From Amycolatopsis sp. FBCC-B4732 (GTDB lineage: Bacteria; Actinomycetota; Actinomycetes; Mycobacteriales; Pseudonocardiaceae): DNA of 64,000 bases. The stretch lies in contig NZ_CP095376.1 of NCBI RefSeq assembly GCF_023008405.1, positions 7,730,501 to 7,794,500 on the forward strand. Reading direction: 5' to 3'. Below, in pieces: positions 48,175 to 57,380 of this stretch. Position numbers and translations under genes: made by a program. Within the stretch, counting starts at the first letter, position 1; each line of letters starts with the position of its first letter. The notes beneath the pieces are model-generated. The model saw only the letters and a list, made by a program, of their open reading frames with translations. It was not told the DNA's origin and did no database searches.

Positions 48175-48609
48175 GTGCCTCTTCCCTCCCTTGGCCGCTT
48201 GAGCAGCCGCACGAACCTCAAAGCCGCGTCCTCCGGGCGCCATCGTGGTGCCGCGAAGCCTGCGGACGACGGTGTCGTCGAGGACAAGGAACTCACCTCC
48301 TACCTCGCCGCGCTGGCGCCCGATGCCGACAACGAGAGCACCGGGACCGGCAAGCGCTTCGGCGAGGCGCAGGTCATCCAGCTCCGGATGAGCCTCATCG
48401 CCAACCAGCAGCTGAAGGACATCGCCGCCGAGCGGGACATCTCGCCCCAGGCGCTCGCTCAGGAGTGGATCCTCGAGCGGCTCAACTGGGAAGGCCAGGC
48501 GGCCTCGCTGCAGGACCAGCGCCAGCAGACCGGTGACCTCACCGACCTCACCGACGAGTTCCACTTCCCCGCCGACGCCTTCGAAGCGCCGGCCCTCGGA
48601 CGGCGCTGA
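48175..48609 (+). CDS. Hypothetical protein with helical DNA-binding-like region
   Basis: A 144-residue protein. The middle (about 60-105) reads FGEAQVIQLRMSLIANQQLK, then DIAAERDISPQALAQEWILERL, which resembles a small helix-turn-helix or ribbon-helix-helix region. The N-terminus is basic and the C-terminus acidic. GTG at 48175 is taken as start; GTG at 48166 is also in frame and may be leaderless. A perfect terminator follows. No firm family. Confidence 0.55.
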   Translation: MPLPSLGRLSSRTNLKAASSGRHRGAAKPADDGVVEDKELTSYLAALAPDADNESTGTGKRFGEAQVIQLRMSLIANQQLKDIAAERDISPQALAQEWILERLNWEGQAASLQDQRQQTGDLTDLTDEFHFPADAFEAPALGRR

Positions 48610-48629
48610 ACCGGCCAGATCCCATGAGA

Positions 48630-48665
48630 AAGGGCCCCCGGCGACCGAAATCGCCGGGGGCCCTT
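48630..48665. terminator. Bidirectional terminator (15-bp perfect stem)
   Basis: AAGGGCCCCCGGCGA and its exact inverse flank a CCGAAA loop. It separates the hypothetical gene from the convergent cold-shock gene. Confidence 0.85.
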
Positions 48666-48700
48666 CGCTCAGGCCTTGAGAAACGCAGAGGGCCTGGTTG

Positions 48701-48904
48701 TCAGATCGCGCGGACCTTCTGGGCCTGCGGACCCTTCTGACCCTGGCCGACCTCGAACTCCACTCGCTGGTTCTCCTCGAGAGTGCGGAAGCCGCGGCCC
48801 TCGATCTCCGAGTAGTGAACGAAAACGTCGCCTTCGCCGCCGTCCTGCGCGATGAAGCCGAAGCCCTTCTCCGCGTTGAACCACTTCACAGTGCCTTGCG
48901 CCAC
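48701..48904 (-). CDS. cspA: Cold-shock protein (CspA family)
   Basis: A 67-residue single CSD protein. RNP1 (KGFGFI) and RNP2 (DVFVHY) are intact, and it starts [15 protein letters not shown]. It binds single-stranded RNA or DNA as a chaperone. GAGGAG precedes the GTG at 48904. A perfect 8-bp hairpin lies 25 bases upstream in the presumed 5' leader, as is usual for regulated cold-shock messages. Confidence 0.93.
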   Translation of the reverse strand: MAQGTVKWFNAEKGFGFIAQDGGEGDVFVHYSEIEGRGFRTLEENQRVEFEVGQGQKGPQAQKVRAI

Positions 48905-48928
48905 CGCTGTACTCCTCGTTACACAGAT

Positions 48929-48952
48929 CCGCTTCGAATGCCACCGAAGCGG
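48929..48952 (-). promoter_or_regulatory. Hairpin in the cspA leader
   Basis: CCGCTTCG and CGAAGCGG form a perfect 8-bp stem with an 8-base loop, 25 bases before the cspA start. The remainder of the 48905-49346 gap shows no gene, and holds the two divergent promoters. Confidence 0.45.
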
Positions 48953-49346
48953 CACCCCGACCGTCCCGGGCGGTTCCAACGAGACGAGTCAAGAGCGGGT
49001 CGGCTCCATGGCTCGCGTCAGAAGTTCCGCGAGTGTGAAGCCACGAACACGCAAAACGACGGCCTGAGAGCAGACTACCGGGATCTGGCCAAAGTTGAAC
49101 CCCGTGATCGAGGCGAAAACCGGCTCTGCGCACCAAGGTCACCGGAACGTCGTAGGGCTCCCACCCGGTTCTGTCGGACCCACCGGCTAGTCTGGCGCAG
49201 CACAGCGACACCGTGATCACCGGATACGGCTCGGAGTCGCCCGTGCCCCCTCAGTGAAAGCCCGCAGCGATCATTGTGACCTTCGTCACGTGACTCTTGC
49301 TCAACGTCGATGGTCCGCGAGGCGTCTCGAAGAGGGGAGGCACCAA

Positions 49347-50573
49347 ATGGGGCAAAGGGGAATGGGTGTGACGGTGAGGACTTCCACGCGGCGCCGGGGC
49401 GCGGCAGTGGTACTGGGCTTGGTCGCGGTGCTCGCGCTGGGGGCGTGCAGCAGCGAACCGACGGTCTCGGCGAGCGGCACTTCGGGCGGGGGCCCGACGG
49501 CTTCTCCCGCGCCGAGCGCACAGCCCGCGAAGCTGACGGTGACGCCGGCGGGCGGCGCGCAGGACGTGGCGCCGGGCGAACCGGTGGGTGTCCAGGTCGC
49601 CGACGGCACCATCGTGTCGGTCACGCTGACCAACCCGGAGGGCAAGCAGGTCCAGGGCCAGGCGTCGGCGGACAAGAAGAGCTGGAGCACCACCGAGCAG
49701 CTCGGCTACGGCAAGACCTACACCTGGGCCGGGCAGGCGCAGGGCGCGGACGGCAAGAACGTCGCCATCGGGGGCGCGTTCACCACCGTCAAGCCGCGGC
49801 GCCAGCTGTCGGCGAGCCTGAACGTCGGTGACGGCCAGACGTACGGCATCGCGATGCCGATCGCGCTGACCTTCCCGAGCCGCGTCACCGACAAGGCCTC
49901 CGTCGAGAAGGCGCTTTCGGTCGAGACGACGCCGAAGGCCGAGGGCTCGTGGGCCTGGCTGAACGGCGACACCACGGTGCACTGGCGGCCGAAGGAGTAC
50001 TTCAAGCCCGGCACGCAGGTGAAGGTCAACGCCAAGATCTACGGCGTCAAGATCGGCGACGGCGTGTACGGCAAGCAGGACGTGTCGGCAAGCTTCGCGA
50101 TCGGCCGCTCGCAGATCGTCAAGGGCAACACCACGCAGCACACGATGCAGGTGATCCGCGACGGCCAGCAGATCGCCGACTACCCGGTGAGCTACGGCCT
50201 CGACTCCGACCCGGGCCGCGTGACGCACAGCGGCGTGCACGTCGTGATGGGCAAGCAGGCCACGTACGCGATGAGCAACCCGAAGTACCACTACGAGAAC
50301 GTCGTGGTGCCGTGGGCGGTCCGGATCTCCAACAACGGCGAGTTCATCCACGGCCTGGCGGCGTCGGTCTGGGCGCAGGGCAAGAAGAACGTCTCGCACG
50401 GCTGCCTGAACCTCTCGCCGGCGCGGGCGAAGGAGTACTACGACGGCGTGCTCACCGGTGACCCGGTGGAGATCACCGGCAGCACGCAGACGCTGACCGC
50501 CAAGGACGGCGACTACAGCGACTGGACCTACGACTGGGCGAGCTGGCAGAAGCTGTCGGCCCTCGCCGGCTGA
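49347..50573 (+). CDS. L,D-transpeptidase lipoprotein
   Basis: A 408-residue secreted lipoprotein. The lipobox LGAC has C34 as the lipidated residue, two Ig-like domains follow (about 55-150 and 150-250) and the YkuD catalytic domain is C-terminal (about 255-390). Catalytic H351 and C353 lie in SHGCLNL, with the HSGVHVV strand upstream. It makes 3-3 cross-links in peptidoglycan and matches the mycobacterial LdtMt2 type. GGGGAGG precedes the ATG. Confidence 0.9.
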   Translation: MGQRGMGVTVRTSTRRRGAAVVLGLVAVLALGACSSEPTVSASGTSGGGPTASPAPSAQPAKLTVTPAGGAQDVAPGEPVGVQVADGTIVSVTLTNPEGKQVQGQASADKKSWSTTEQLGYGKTYTWAGQAQGADGKNVAIGGAFTTVKPRRQLSASLNVGDGQTYGIAMPIALTFPSRVTDKASVEKALSVETTPKAEGSWAWLNGDTTVHWRPKEYFKPGTQVKVNAKIYGVKIGDGVYGKQDVSASFAIGRSQIVKGNTTQHTMQVIRDGQQIADYPVSYGLDSDPGRVTHSGVHVVMGKQATYAMSNPKYHYENVVVPWAVRISNNGEFIHGLAASVWAQGKKNVSHGCLNLSPARAKEYYDGVLTGDPVEITGSTQTLTAKDGDYSDWTYDWASWQKLSALAG

Positions 50574-50593
50574 AGCCACTGAGGAGGACCGGG

Positions 50594-50626
50594 CGGCCGG
50601 GAAGTCCATCGCGGACTTTCCGGCCG
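50594..50626 (+). terminator. Terminator of the L,D-transpeptidase gene
   Basis: CGGCCGGGAAGTCC pairs with GGACTTTCCGGCCG with one G-T pair and a five-base loop, followed by TTCGTGTTTT. Confidence 0.8.
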
Positions 50627-50748
50627 TTCGTGTTTTCCGTGTGGCTCCGTTTTCCCGAAAAGCCGATGCAACCCCGATGACCACCCGCCGCATGACTACG
50701 GGCAGAGGCGCGGCGATCCCGGTCGCGTCCGCGAGAAGAGGAGCTGTC

Positions 50749-51051
50749 TTGCGTATCCGCATCGCCCTGACCCTCGGCGCGCTCGTGCTCGCCGGTGGTG
50801 CCCTGTCCGGTGGCATCGCGCTGGCTTCGGACGCGCAGCCGCCGGCCCCGTCGGCGACGACCCGCCCGAACGAGCCGACCCTGGCCCCGGCGCCGACGGC
50901 CAGCCAGCGGCCGCAGCAGGCGCCGTCCGCCGTCCCCGCGCCGCGCGAGACCCGCGCACCGCGCACCGGTCCGGCGCCGCGCGTTCCGCGTGCCGTGCCG
51001 GCCGGCCCGACCGGTGACCTGCACCTGCCGGCCATCGGGGTGGCCCGGTAG
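50749..51051 (+). CDS. Small secreted Pro/Ala-rich protein
   Basis: A 100-residue protein with a signal peptide (R-I-R-I start, hydrophobic GALVLAGGALSGGIALA, cleavage before SDAQ) and a low-complexity Pro/Ala/Arg/Thr remainder. TTG start at 50749 with GAGGAG eight bases upstream is clearly favoured over earlier codons. It may be an extracellular sensor for the sigma factor encoded just downstream, but this is speculative. Confidence 0.6.
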   Translation: MRIRIALTLGALVLAGGALSGGIALASDAQPPAPSATTRPNEPTLAPAPTASQRPQQAPSAVPAPRETRAPRTGPAPRVPRAVPAGPTGDLHLPAIGVAR

Positions 51052-51055
51052 CCAG

Positions 51056-51607
51056 GTGATCTCCCGCTCCCGTCCGTCGACCGGGCCGGGCTCGCCGTGG
51101 GACGGCGAGTTCGCCCGGTACTTCGGCGAGCGCGCGCACAGCCTGCGCTCGACCGCCTTCCTGCTCTGCGGGGACTGGCACCAGGCCGAGGACATCACGC
51201 AGGCCGCGATGCTCAAGCTGTACCTCGCCTGGCCGAGGCTGTCGCGCCACGACGCCTTGGACGCCTACGCCCGGAAGGTCGTGCTGCGCACGTTCCTCGC
51301 CGAGCACCGGCGCAGCAGGTGGAAGCGGGAGCGGCTCACCGACACCCCGCCGGAGCTCCCGGCGGAACCGGCCGCGAGCGACCAGGACGCCCTCGTCCGG
51401 CAAGCTCTGGCCGTACTGGCTCCGAAGCAGCGCGCCGTGCTGGTGCTGCGGTACTTCGAGGACCTGAGCGTCGAGGAGACGGCGAAGGCGCTCGGCTGCA
51501 GCACCGGCACGGTGAAGAGCCAGGCCTCACGGGGCCTGGCGACGCTGCGCAACCGGCTCGGCCCGCACTACGCGCTGACCTTCAGCGCGAACACGGAGGG
51601 GAGGTGA
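51056..51607 (+). CDS. SigE-family RNA polymerase sigma factor
   Basis: A 183-residue ECF sigma factor. Region 2 (about 14-80) has STAFLLCGDWHQAEDITQ and LKLYLAWPRLS, and region 4 (about 115-175) has LVLRYFEDLSVEETAKALGC and STGTVKSQASRGLATLR. GTG at 51056 is the first good codon. The next gene overlaps or adjoins and probably encodes its membrane partner. It probably answers an envelope signal, given the secreted genes upstream. Confidence 0.85.
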   Translation: MISRSRPSTGPGSPWDGEFARYFGERAHSLRSTAFLLCGDWHQAEDITQAAMLKLYLAWPRLSRHDALDAYARKVVLRTFLAEHRRSRWKRERLTDTPPELPAEPAASDQDALVRQALAVLAPKQRAVLVLRYFEDLSVEETAKALGCSTGTVKSQASRGLATLRNRLGPHYALTFSANTEGR

Positions 51608-51612
51608 CGAAC

Positions 51613-52080
51613 ATGGACCCCGAAGACGACGTCCGCGCGTACCTGACCGGCGCGGCCGGTGGCGCGCAGCCGCCGATGCGCCTCGAAGCCGCCGATGTGA
51701 TCGAGCGCGGTGGCCGGGTCCGGCGACGGCGCAAGCGCCTCGCCGTGGCGAGCACCTCGGCCGCGACGGCGGTCGTCCTGGCGGTGGCCGGTTTCCTGGC
51801 CGGTCACCGCGCCGGACCGCCGGAGCCGGTGCAGCCCGCCGGGCCGGGACTGTCCACGATCGGCACCAGCTCCCCCGCACCGTCGCCGCCCGTGGAGGTC
51901 CCGGCGACGTCGATCGCGCCGCCGTCGGCCGAGCCGGACCGCGTGCCCTCCCGGGCCACGAGGGCTCCGCAGGCGCCGTCGGCGGGCCGTCCGACGCAGC
52001 GGTCGGCACCGACCACCAGCCGGTCCTCCCCGCAACTCACGGAGACGGTCCCGGACCCGCCGGTCGCCACCTCCCGCTGA
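51613..52080 (+). CDS. Membrane protein partner of the sigma factor
   Basis: A 155-residue protein with a cytosolic N-terminus (about 1-45), one membrane segment (about 46-65) and a Pro/Ser/Thr-rich exterior, the usual layout of the protein encoded after SigE-family sigma genes; an anti-sigma role is likely but no zinc motif is visible. ATG at 51613 with GGAGGTG six bases upstream; a GTG at 51604 overlapping the sigma stop is an alternative. Confidence 0.65.
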   Translation: MDPEDDVRAYLTGAAGGAQPPMRLEAADVIERGGRVRRRRKRLAVASTSAATAVVLAVAGFLAGHRAGPPEPVQPAGPGLSTIGTSSPAPSPPVEVPATSIAPPSAEPDRVPSRATRAPQAPSAGRPTQRSAPTTSRSSPQLTETVPDPPVATSR

Positions 52081-52248
52081 CGTTTCCGCAGGTCAAGACA
52101 CGTGGTGCAGATCACCGTTTCGACGTGGGTTTCTGACGAAATACGCGTGCCCCTCGTGGCGATATGCCCTGTGGTGTTCCGATCGGACGCCGGACAACTG
52201 CTCAGCCGGACGCTTCGCCGCCGGCCCGAGAAACCGAGGAGGAAGCAC

Positions 52249-52356
52249 ATGGTGCTCGCCGCGCTCATCGTCGAAACCGGAATCGCTGTCGTGGTCGCGG
52301 GCTCGCTCGCCGCTTGGTCCCGCAAGCGCTTCACTCCTCGGAGCGAAGCGAACTGA
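52249..52356 (+). CDS. Small single-pass membrane protein (35 aa)
   Basis: A 35-residue protein, M-V-L-A-A-L-I-V start, one transmembrane helix (about 3-22) and a basic tail SRKRFTPRSEAN. A strong GAGGAGG Shine-Dalgarno precedes the ATG, and a perfect terminator follows. Such short genes are easily missed; the signals around it make it likely real. Function unknown. Confidence 0.6.
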   Translation: MVLAALIVETGIAVVVAGSLAAWSRKRFTPRSEAN

Positions 52357-52372
52357 CCCCCTGACGCACGTG

Positions 52373-52400
52373 TGCCCCGCCCGGTGATCCGGGCGGGGCA
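52373..52400. terminator. Terminator (12-bp perfect stem)
   Basis: TGCCCCGCCCGG and CCGGGCGGGGCA flank a TGAT loop. It lies between the small membrane protein and the convergent MHS transporter. Confidence 0.8.
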
Positions 52401-52420
52401 CGCGTCTGTCCGACGGCTGC

Positions 52421-53791
52421 TCAGCGCTGAGCAGCCGTGGAGGCCAGTTTTCCGCCGCTGTCCTCGGTGTCGATCTGTTCCATCGGCACCTGCGACGTCT
52501 CCGGGATCTTGATGATCGGGATGATCGCGATCAGCGCCGCCGCCATCAGGTAGTACGCCGGCCAGTCTTCGTTTCCGGTGCTCTTGATCAGCGCCGTCAC
52601 GATGACCCCGCACGTACCACCGAACAGCGACGTCGAGATGTTGTAGCCGATCGCGAAGGAGCCGTAGCGCACCCGCGTCGGGAACATCGCCGGGAACGTC
52701 GAGCCGATCACCGCCAGCATCAGCACCAGCAGCAGCGCCACGATGAGGAAGCCGACGAAGAGCCAGAAGATGCTGCCGGACTGCATCAGCTTCAAACTCG
52801 GCCAGCTCAGCACCAGGAACCCGATGGCCGCGGTGAGCAGCAGGGGCTTTCGCCCGATCCGGTCGGACAGCGCGCCGAGCGGGATGATGATCGCCATCTG
52901 GATGACTTCGACGGCGATGATGATCAGGGTCGACGTGTTGTCGTTGATCTTCAGCGTGTCCGTGAAGTACGTCGGCATCGTGGTCAGCAGCAGGTAGTCC
53001 GCGACGTTCAGCAGCAGCACGATGCCGATCAGGTTGAGGATCATCCGCCAGTTGCGGACGAAGATCTCCTTGAGCGGCGCCTTCTTCGGGGCCTCGCCCG
53101 CGGCCTCCATCCGGCGGAACTCGGGGGTGTCCTCGAGCTTGTTCCGCAGGTAGAGCCCGATCAGGCCGAGCGGCAGCGCGACGAAGAACGGGATCCGCCA
53201 GCCCCAGGCGTCGACCTGGTCGGCCGACAGGGACAACGTCACCGACAGCACGACGAGGTTGCCGAGCACGTAGCCGGCCAGCGTGCCGAGTTCGAGGAAG
53301 CTGCCGAAGAAGCCACGGCGTTTGGTGGGCGAGTACTCGGCGATGAACGTCGCCGCTCCGCCGTACTCACCGCCGGTCGAGAAGCCCTGGATGATCCGGA
53401 GCAGCAGGATCGCGATCGGCGCCGCGATGCCCATGCTGTAGCCGCCGGAGTACGTCGGCAGCACGCCGACCAGGAACGTGCAGCCGGACATCAGCAGGAT
53501 CGTGATGGCGAGGACCCGCTTGCGGCCGAGCTTGTCGCCGAGCGGGCCGAAGAACGCCCCGCCGAACGGCCGCACGATGAACCCGACCGCGAGCAGTGCC
53601 AGCGACTTGAGGACCGCGTTGCCTTCCCCGGGGAAGAACAGCGTGCCGATGCTGGTCGCGATCGCACCCGAGGTGAAGACGCCGTAGTCGTACCACTCGG
53701 TCGCGTTGCCCATGGCCGAAGCCCAGACAGCGCGTTTGACGGTTCTCTCGTCCGCTGCGGGTTTACCCGTGGTTGCTGCTGGTTCGCTCAT
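52421..53791 (-). CDS. MFS transporter, metabolite:H+ symporter (MHS/ProP-like) family
   Basis: A 456-residue permease with 12 membrane segments and a cytosolic loop between segments 6 and 7. MHS signatures include ATEWYDYGVF, GPLGDKLGRKRVL, IQGFSTGGEYGGA and ALSDRIGRKPLLL. Members carry proline/betaine, alpha-ketoglutarate, shikimate or citrate. GGAGGAGG lies upstream of the ATG. The substrate cannot be read from the sequence. Confidence 0.85.
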   Translation of the reverse strand: MSEPAATTGKPAADERTVKRAVWASAMGNATEWYDYGVFTSGAIATSIGTLFFPGEGNAVLKSLALLAVGFIVRPFGGAFFGPLGDKLGRKRVLAITILLMSGCTFLVGVLPTYSGGYSMGIAAPIAILLLRIIQGFSTGGEYGGAATFIAEYSPTKRRGFFGSFLELGTLAGYVLGNLVVLSVTLSLSADQVDAWGWRIPFFVALPLGLIGLYLRNKLEDTPEFRRMEAAGEAPKKAPLKEIFVRNWRMILNLIGIVLLLNVADYLLLTTMPTYFTDTLKINDNTSTLIIIAVEVIQMAIIIPLGALSDRIGRKPLLLTAAIGFLVLSWPSLKLMQSGSIFWLFVGFLIVALLLVLMLAVIGSTFPAMFPTRVRYGSFAIGYNISTSLFGGTCGVIVTALIKSTGNEDWPAYYLMAAALIAIIPIIKIPETSQVPMEQIDTEDSGGKLASTAAQR

Positions 53792-53992
53792 GCCGGCGAC
53801 GACCTCCTCCGCGCAGTGCCCATTGGGCCGTTCGAGCTCATCCGACCAGTCTTGACCGGGTCCCGCAGGTCGGCAGTCTGAGCCATCAATCTTCTACGGT
53901 GGGGAACTTTCCGGCTACTGAGAGATGTAGGCCCCCGGTACCCGGCCCGGGTCGGGTACGGCGCCGGCCTACCCGCCGGTTAACGTCAGCGC

Positions 53993-54586
53993 ATGAGTCG
54001 TGTTTCTCAACCGTGGCCGCCGGTGGCTGTGGAGCCCGCGGTCCCGCACCCGAAGGCGCCGGCGCCGGGCACCGAGCTCGGCGTGCACTTCGCGGAGTGC
54101 TTCGGGTGCGGTGACGAGGCCGACGCCGGGCTGCACCTGCGCTCGACGGTCGGCGAGGGCCAGGTCGTGCGCTCGCGGTTCACCGTCACCGCGGCCCACC
54201 AGGGCGCGCCCGGGCTCGCCCACGGCGGCCTGCTGGCCTGCGCGTTCGACGAGGCGCTCGGCTCGGCGGTCGGCAACCTGATGCGCCGCCCGGCGGTCAC
54301 CGGCAAGCTCGAGACGGATTTCCGCCGCCCGGTGCCGGTCGGGACGACGCTGTTCATCGAGACCCGGCTGGACGGTGTCGCCGGCCGCAAGATCTACGTC
54401 AGCGCGGACGGCCGCCTCGACGCCGAAGACGGCCAGATCGCGGTCAGCGCCCGCGCGCTGTTCGTCGTCGTCGGCTTCGAGCACTTCAGCACCCACGGCG
54501 ACCCGCAGGCGCTGGAGAAGCTGGCCGAGCAGCACGCGAAGAACCAGCGCGCCCGCGAAGAGGGCGACTGGGAGATCAACCCCTGA
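53993..54586 (+). CDS. PaaI-type hotdog thioesterase
   Basis: A 197-residue protein; the hotdog fold is at about 60-160. HQGAPGLAHGGLLACAFDEALG contains the conserved HGG with catalytic Asp/Glu nearby, and CFGCGDEADAGLHL precedes it (split here). ATG start. It cleaves acyl-CoA or aromatic-CoA thioesters. It is convergent with pknG. Confidence 0.8.
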   Translation: MSRVSQPWPPVAVEPAVPHPKAPAPGTELGVHFAECFGCGDEADAGLHLRSTVGEGQVVRSRFTVTAAHQGAPGLAHGGLLACAFDEALGSAVGNLMRRPAVTGKLETDFRRPVPVGTTLFIETRLDGVAGRKIYVSADGRLDAEDGQIAVSARALFVVVGFEHFSTHGDPQALEKLAEQHAKNQRAREEGDWEINP

Positions 54587-54590
54587 CGTC

Positions 54591-54653
54591 ACTTTCCCTA
54601 TGAAAGTTCCGGCCAGGTCCGGGGGCCGGCGCAGCTTTCCCTGGGAAAGCTGC
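54591..54653. terminator. Paired hairpins between thioesterase and pknG
   Basis: ACTTTC/GAAAGT (54591-54607) is a short hairpin. GCAGCTTTCCC and GGGAAAGCTGC (54631-54653) form a perfect 11-bp stem with one loop base, ending two bases before the pknG stop. Both share the CTTTC/GAAAG theme of the palindrome at 4197. Confidence 0.65.
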
Positions 54654-54655
54654 GG

Positions 54656-57325
54656 TCAGGTGAGGGTCCGGGGCCGGATCGCGTTGGCGCGGTCGACCAG
54701 CTCGACGCGCTGCTCGACCGTGCTCGCCAGCCGCGCCAGCGCCCGGTAGCAGCGCTCGAGGCCGAACCGCAGCTCGCGCTCCTCCATCGCGCACCCGAGC
54801 ACCCGCGCCCCCGGCGTCGGCCGCCCGTTCTTGAGCCATTCGTACGCGGCTTCGAGCACGTCCGCGCTGAGCCGGGTGCGGCGCTCGACGTCCAGGCGGA
54901 GCCGTTCGAGCCTGCTCGACGCGTCGAGCAGGTCGTGCTCGGTGACCGGGGTCTCGCGGCCCTTGGCCTTGGTCACCGACGTCTTGATCTTGATCGCCGC
55001 GACCTGCGCGTCGACGTAGTGGGTGGACGACGGCGGCACGGTCTCGAGCACCTCGACCGCGCTGGAGCGCGCCCCCTGCGCCAGGTACACGCGGGCGAGG
55101 CCGAAGGCGGCGCTGACGTAGGTGCGGTCGGTGCGCCAGACCAGTTCGTAGAACCGCGCGGCGGCGAAGTAGTCGCCGACGCCCTCGGCGCTGACGCCGA
55201 GCGCGAGCTTCGGCGCGGCCTCGCCGGGCAGGTCGTCGTACACCGCTTCGAACGCGACGTGCGCGACCCGCGACCGGCCGCCGGCCAGCTCGATCAGGCC
55301 GCGGTACCAGTCGATGCGCCAGTCGTGCGGGAAGCCGTTCTTGATCGCCAGGTACTGCGCGGCCTGCAGCTGCCGCTGCGCCTCGGCGAGCTCGCCCAGC
55401 TCGATCCGGGCCCGCACGATCCGCAGCCGGACCTCGATGGACTCGCGCGGCGCGCCGGAGAGGGCCTCGATGGCCCCGCGCGGTTCGAGGGTGGTGGTCG
55501 TGGCGAGCACGCCGGCGGCCGGGTCGTCCGTGTCGACCTGCGGGATCGGCAGGCCGGCGACGACCTCGTCGGCGCCGGGCAGCGGCACGCTGGCGCCGGC
55601 CTCCGGCACGACCAGCTGGACGCCGAACGTGCGGATCTCCGGGCCGAACACGGTGGACGCGCCGGGCCGCGGCTTGCCGGTGCCGAGCGCCATGATCTCG
55701 CGCAGCACGCCGGTGAGCTGGTCGGCCATTTCCTCGGCGGAGAGGAAGCGCCGGTCCGGGTCGGCGTGCGTCGCGCGGCGCAGGAACCGGTGGTAGGAAC
55801 CGAAGAGCGCGAACAGCGGGACCGCGTCCGGGCCGGGCAGCGTCGTCTTGAACTTGGTGGTGTAGCCGGTGAACTCGAAGCTCAGCACGGCGAGCGTGCG
55901 CCCGACGGTGAACAGGTCCGACGCGATCGACGCGCCCTGCGTCGGCAGTTCCGGCGCGCTGTAGCCGGTGGTGAAGAACAGCGGGCTCTCGTAGTCGTCG
56001 GTGCGGCGGACCGCGCCCAGGTCGATCAGCTTGAGCTGCTCGTTGGTCTGGATGACGTTGTCCGGCTTGAGGTCGCAGTAGAGCAGGCCCTGGCTGTGCA
56101 AGTACCCCATGGCGGGCAGGATCTCGAGCCCATACGCGAGGACCTGGCCGATCGGCAGCGGCTCCGGGCGCCGGCTTTCGCGGTGGTGCGCCAGCGCGAG
56201 CTGGCGCAGCGACTGGCCGCCGATGTACTCCATCACGATGTAGCCGACGGTCGTGCCGCTGTGCGCGTCCGGGTGCTGCACGAAGTTGTGGATCTTGACG
56301 ATGTTCGGGTGCTCGACCTCGGCGAGGAACCGCTGCTCGTTGGCCGCGGCCGCCATCGCTGTCGCGTCACCGGTGTCGATCAGTCCTTTGAGGACGACCC
56401 AGCGGTCGCTGACGTTGTGGTCCTGCGCCAGGTAGATCCAGCCGAGCCCGCCGTAGGCGATCGCGCCGAGCACTTCGTACTGGCCGCCGACGAGTTCGTG
56501 CGGCTGCAGCTTCGGCAGGAAGGAGAACGGTGTCGCGCAGTTCTCGCACTTCCCTTCCGGGGCACCGGGTTGGCCGTCCTTGCCGCGGCCGACCTTCGCG
56601 CTGCAGTTGCCGCAGAAGCGCTTTTCCTCCGACACCACCGGGTTCGTCAGGACCGCCGACGCGGGGTCGCGCGCGGGCACCGGCGGGACTTCGACCAGCC
56701 CGGCGCCGAGCCGGCCGCGGCGCGACCGCGACGTCCGCGACGACGTCCGCCGCGAAGTGCCGGGGAACGAGCCGGACCGGGAGTCCGAGCCGCTGCCCGT
56801 ACCGGTTCCGGTGCCGGTGTGCCGTCCTTCGCTGCTGCGTTCGGGCAGCACGCTTTCGGTGCCCGGGTCCGGCAGCGGCGTGCCGGGACCGGTGTCCGGC
56901 CGCGGCACCGGCGGCATGATGCTCTGGGTTTCCGGCGCCGGGGCCGCGAGCACGCTCGTCAGCTGCGGCTCGTCGGGCTGCGGCGGGCGGACGGCCTGCG
57001 TCGCGACCGGCTGGACCGGTGGCAGGACGGGGTTCATGCTGCCGGGCGGCTTGGTCGGGTCGTCCGCGCCCGGGATCGGCGCGCCGCGCGGCGGCGTCGG
57101 CGGACGGCGCACGGGGGCGTGGAAGACGGTCTCTTCCCCCCGCGGCGGCGCACCGCGTGACGGCACGGCCCGGGGTGGCTCGCCGTCGTCGAGGCGGCCG
57201 GAGATGGACGGCTCCGGCGTCTCCCACCGCACGGGTGGCGGCGGTTGCCAGCTGCTGCCCGGCGTGGCCGGCTGCGGCTCGTCGTCCGGTGCGGCGTGCC
57301 GAGGACGGCGCGGCTCCTCCGACAC
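54656..57325 (-). CDS. pknG: Serine/threonine protein kinase PknG
   Basis: An 889-residue soluble kinase. The N-terminal 230 residues are disordered and Pro/Ser-rich. A rubredoxin-like pair follows (FCGNC and CENC, about 240-265), then the kinase domain (about 280-540) with VVLKGL, YCDLKPDNV and IDLGAVR, and a C-terminal TPR domain (about 640-880). In mycobacteria and corynebacteria PknG phosphorylates the FHA protein GarA/OdhI and so controls 2-oxoglutarate use. GTG start. It follows glnH and glnX, the amino-acid-sensing partners. Confidence 0.95.
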   Translation of the reverse strand: MSEEPRRPRHAAPDDEPQPATPGSSWQPPPPVRWETPEPSISGRLDDGEPPRAVPSRGAPPRGEETVFHAPVRRPPTPPRGAPIPGADDPTKPPGSMNPVLPPVQPVATQAVRPPQPDEPQLTSVLAAPAPETQSIMPPVPRPDTGPGTPLPDPGTESVLPERSSEGRHTGTGTGTGSGSDSRSGSFPGTSRRTSSRTSRSRRGRLGAGLVEVPPVPARDPASAVLTNPVVSEEKRFCGNCSAKVGRGKDGQPGAPEGKCENCATPFSFLPKLQPHELVGGQYEVLGAIAYGGLGWIYLAQDHNVSDRWVVLKGLIDTGDATAMAAAANEQRFLAEVEHPNIVKIHNFVQHPDAHSGTTVGYIVMEYIGGQSLRQLALAHHRESRRPEPLPIGQVLAYGLEILPAMGYLHSQGLLYCDLKPDNVIQTNEQLKLIDLGAVRRTDDYESPLFFTTGYSAPELPTQGASIASDLFTVGRTLAVLSFEFTGYTTKFKTTLPGPDAVPLFALFGSYHRFLRRATHADPDRRFLSAEEMADQLTGVLREIMALGTGKPRPGASTVFGPEIRTFGVQLVVPEAGASVPLPGADEVVAGLPIPQVDTDDPAAGVLATTTTLEPRGAIEALSGAPRESIEVRLRIVRARIELGELAEAQRQLQAAQYLAIKNGFPHDWRIDWYRGLIELAGGRSRVAHVAFEAVYDDLPGEAAPKLALGVSAEGVGDYFAAARFYELVWRTDRTYVSAAFGLARVYLAQGARSSAVEVLETVPPSSTHYVDAQVAAIKIKTSVTKAKGRETPVTEHDLLDASSRLERLRLDVERRTRLSADVLEAAYEWLKNGRPTPGARVLGCAMEERELRFGLERCYRALARLASTVEQRVELVDRANAIRPRTLT

Positions 57326-57380
57326 TGCTACCTCCCAGATCCCCGGCGACGTGCGGGAACCGATCCTAGTCGCGGTCCGC

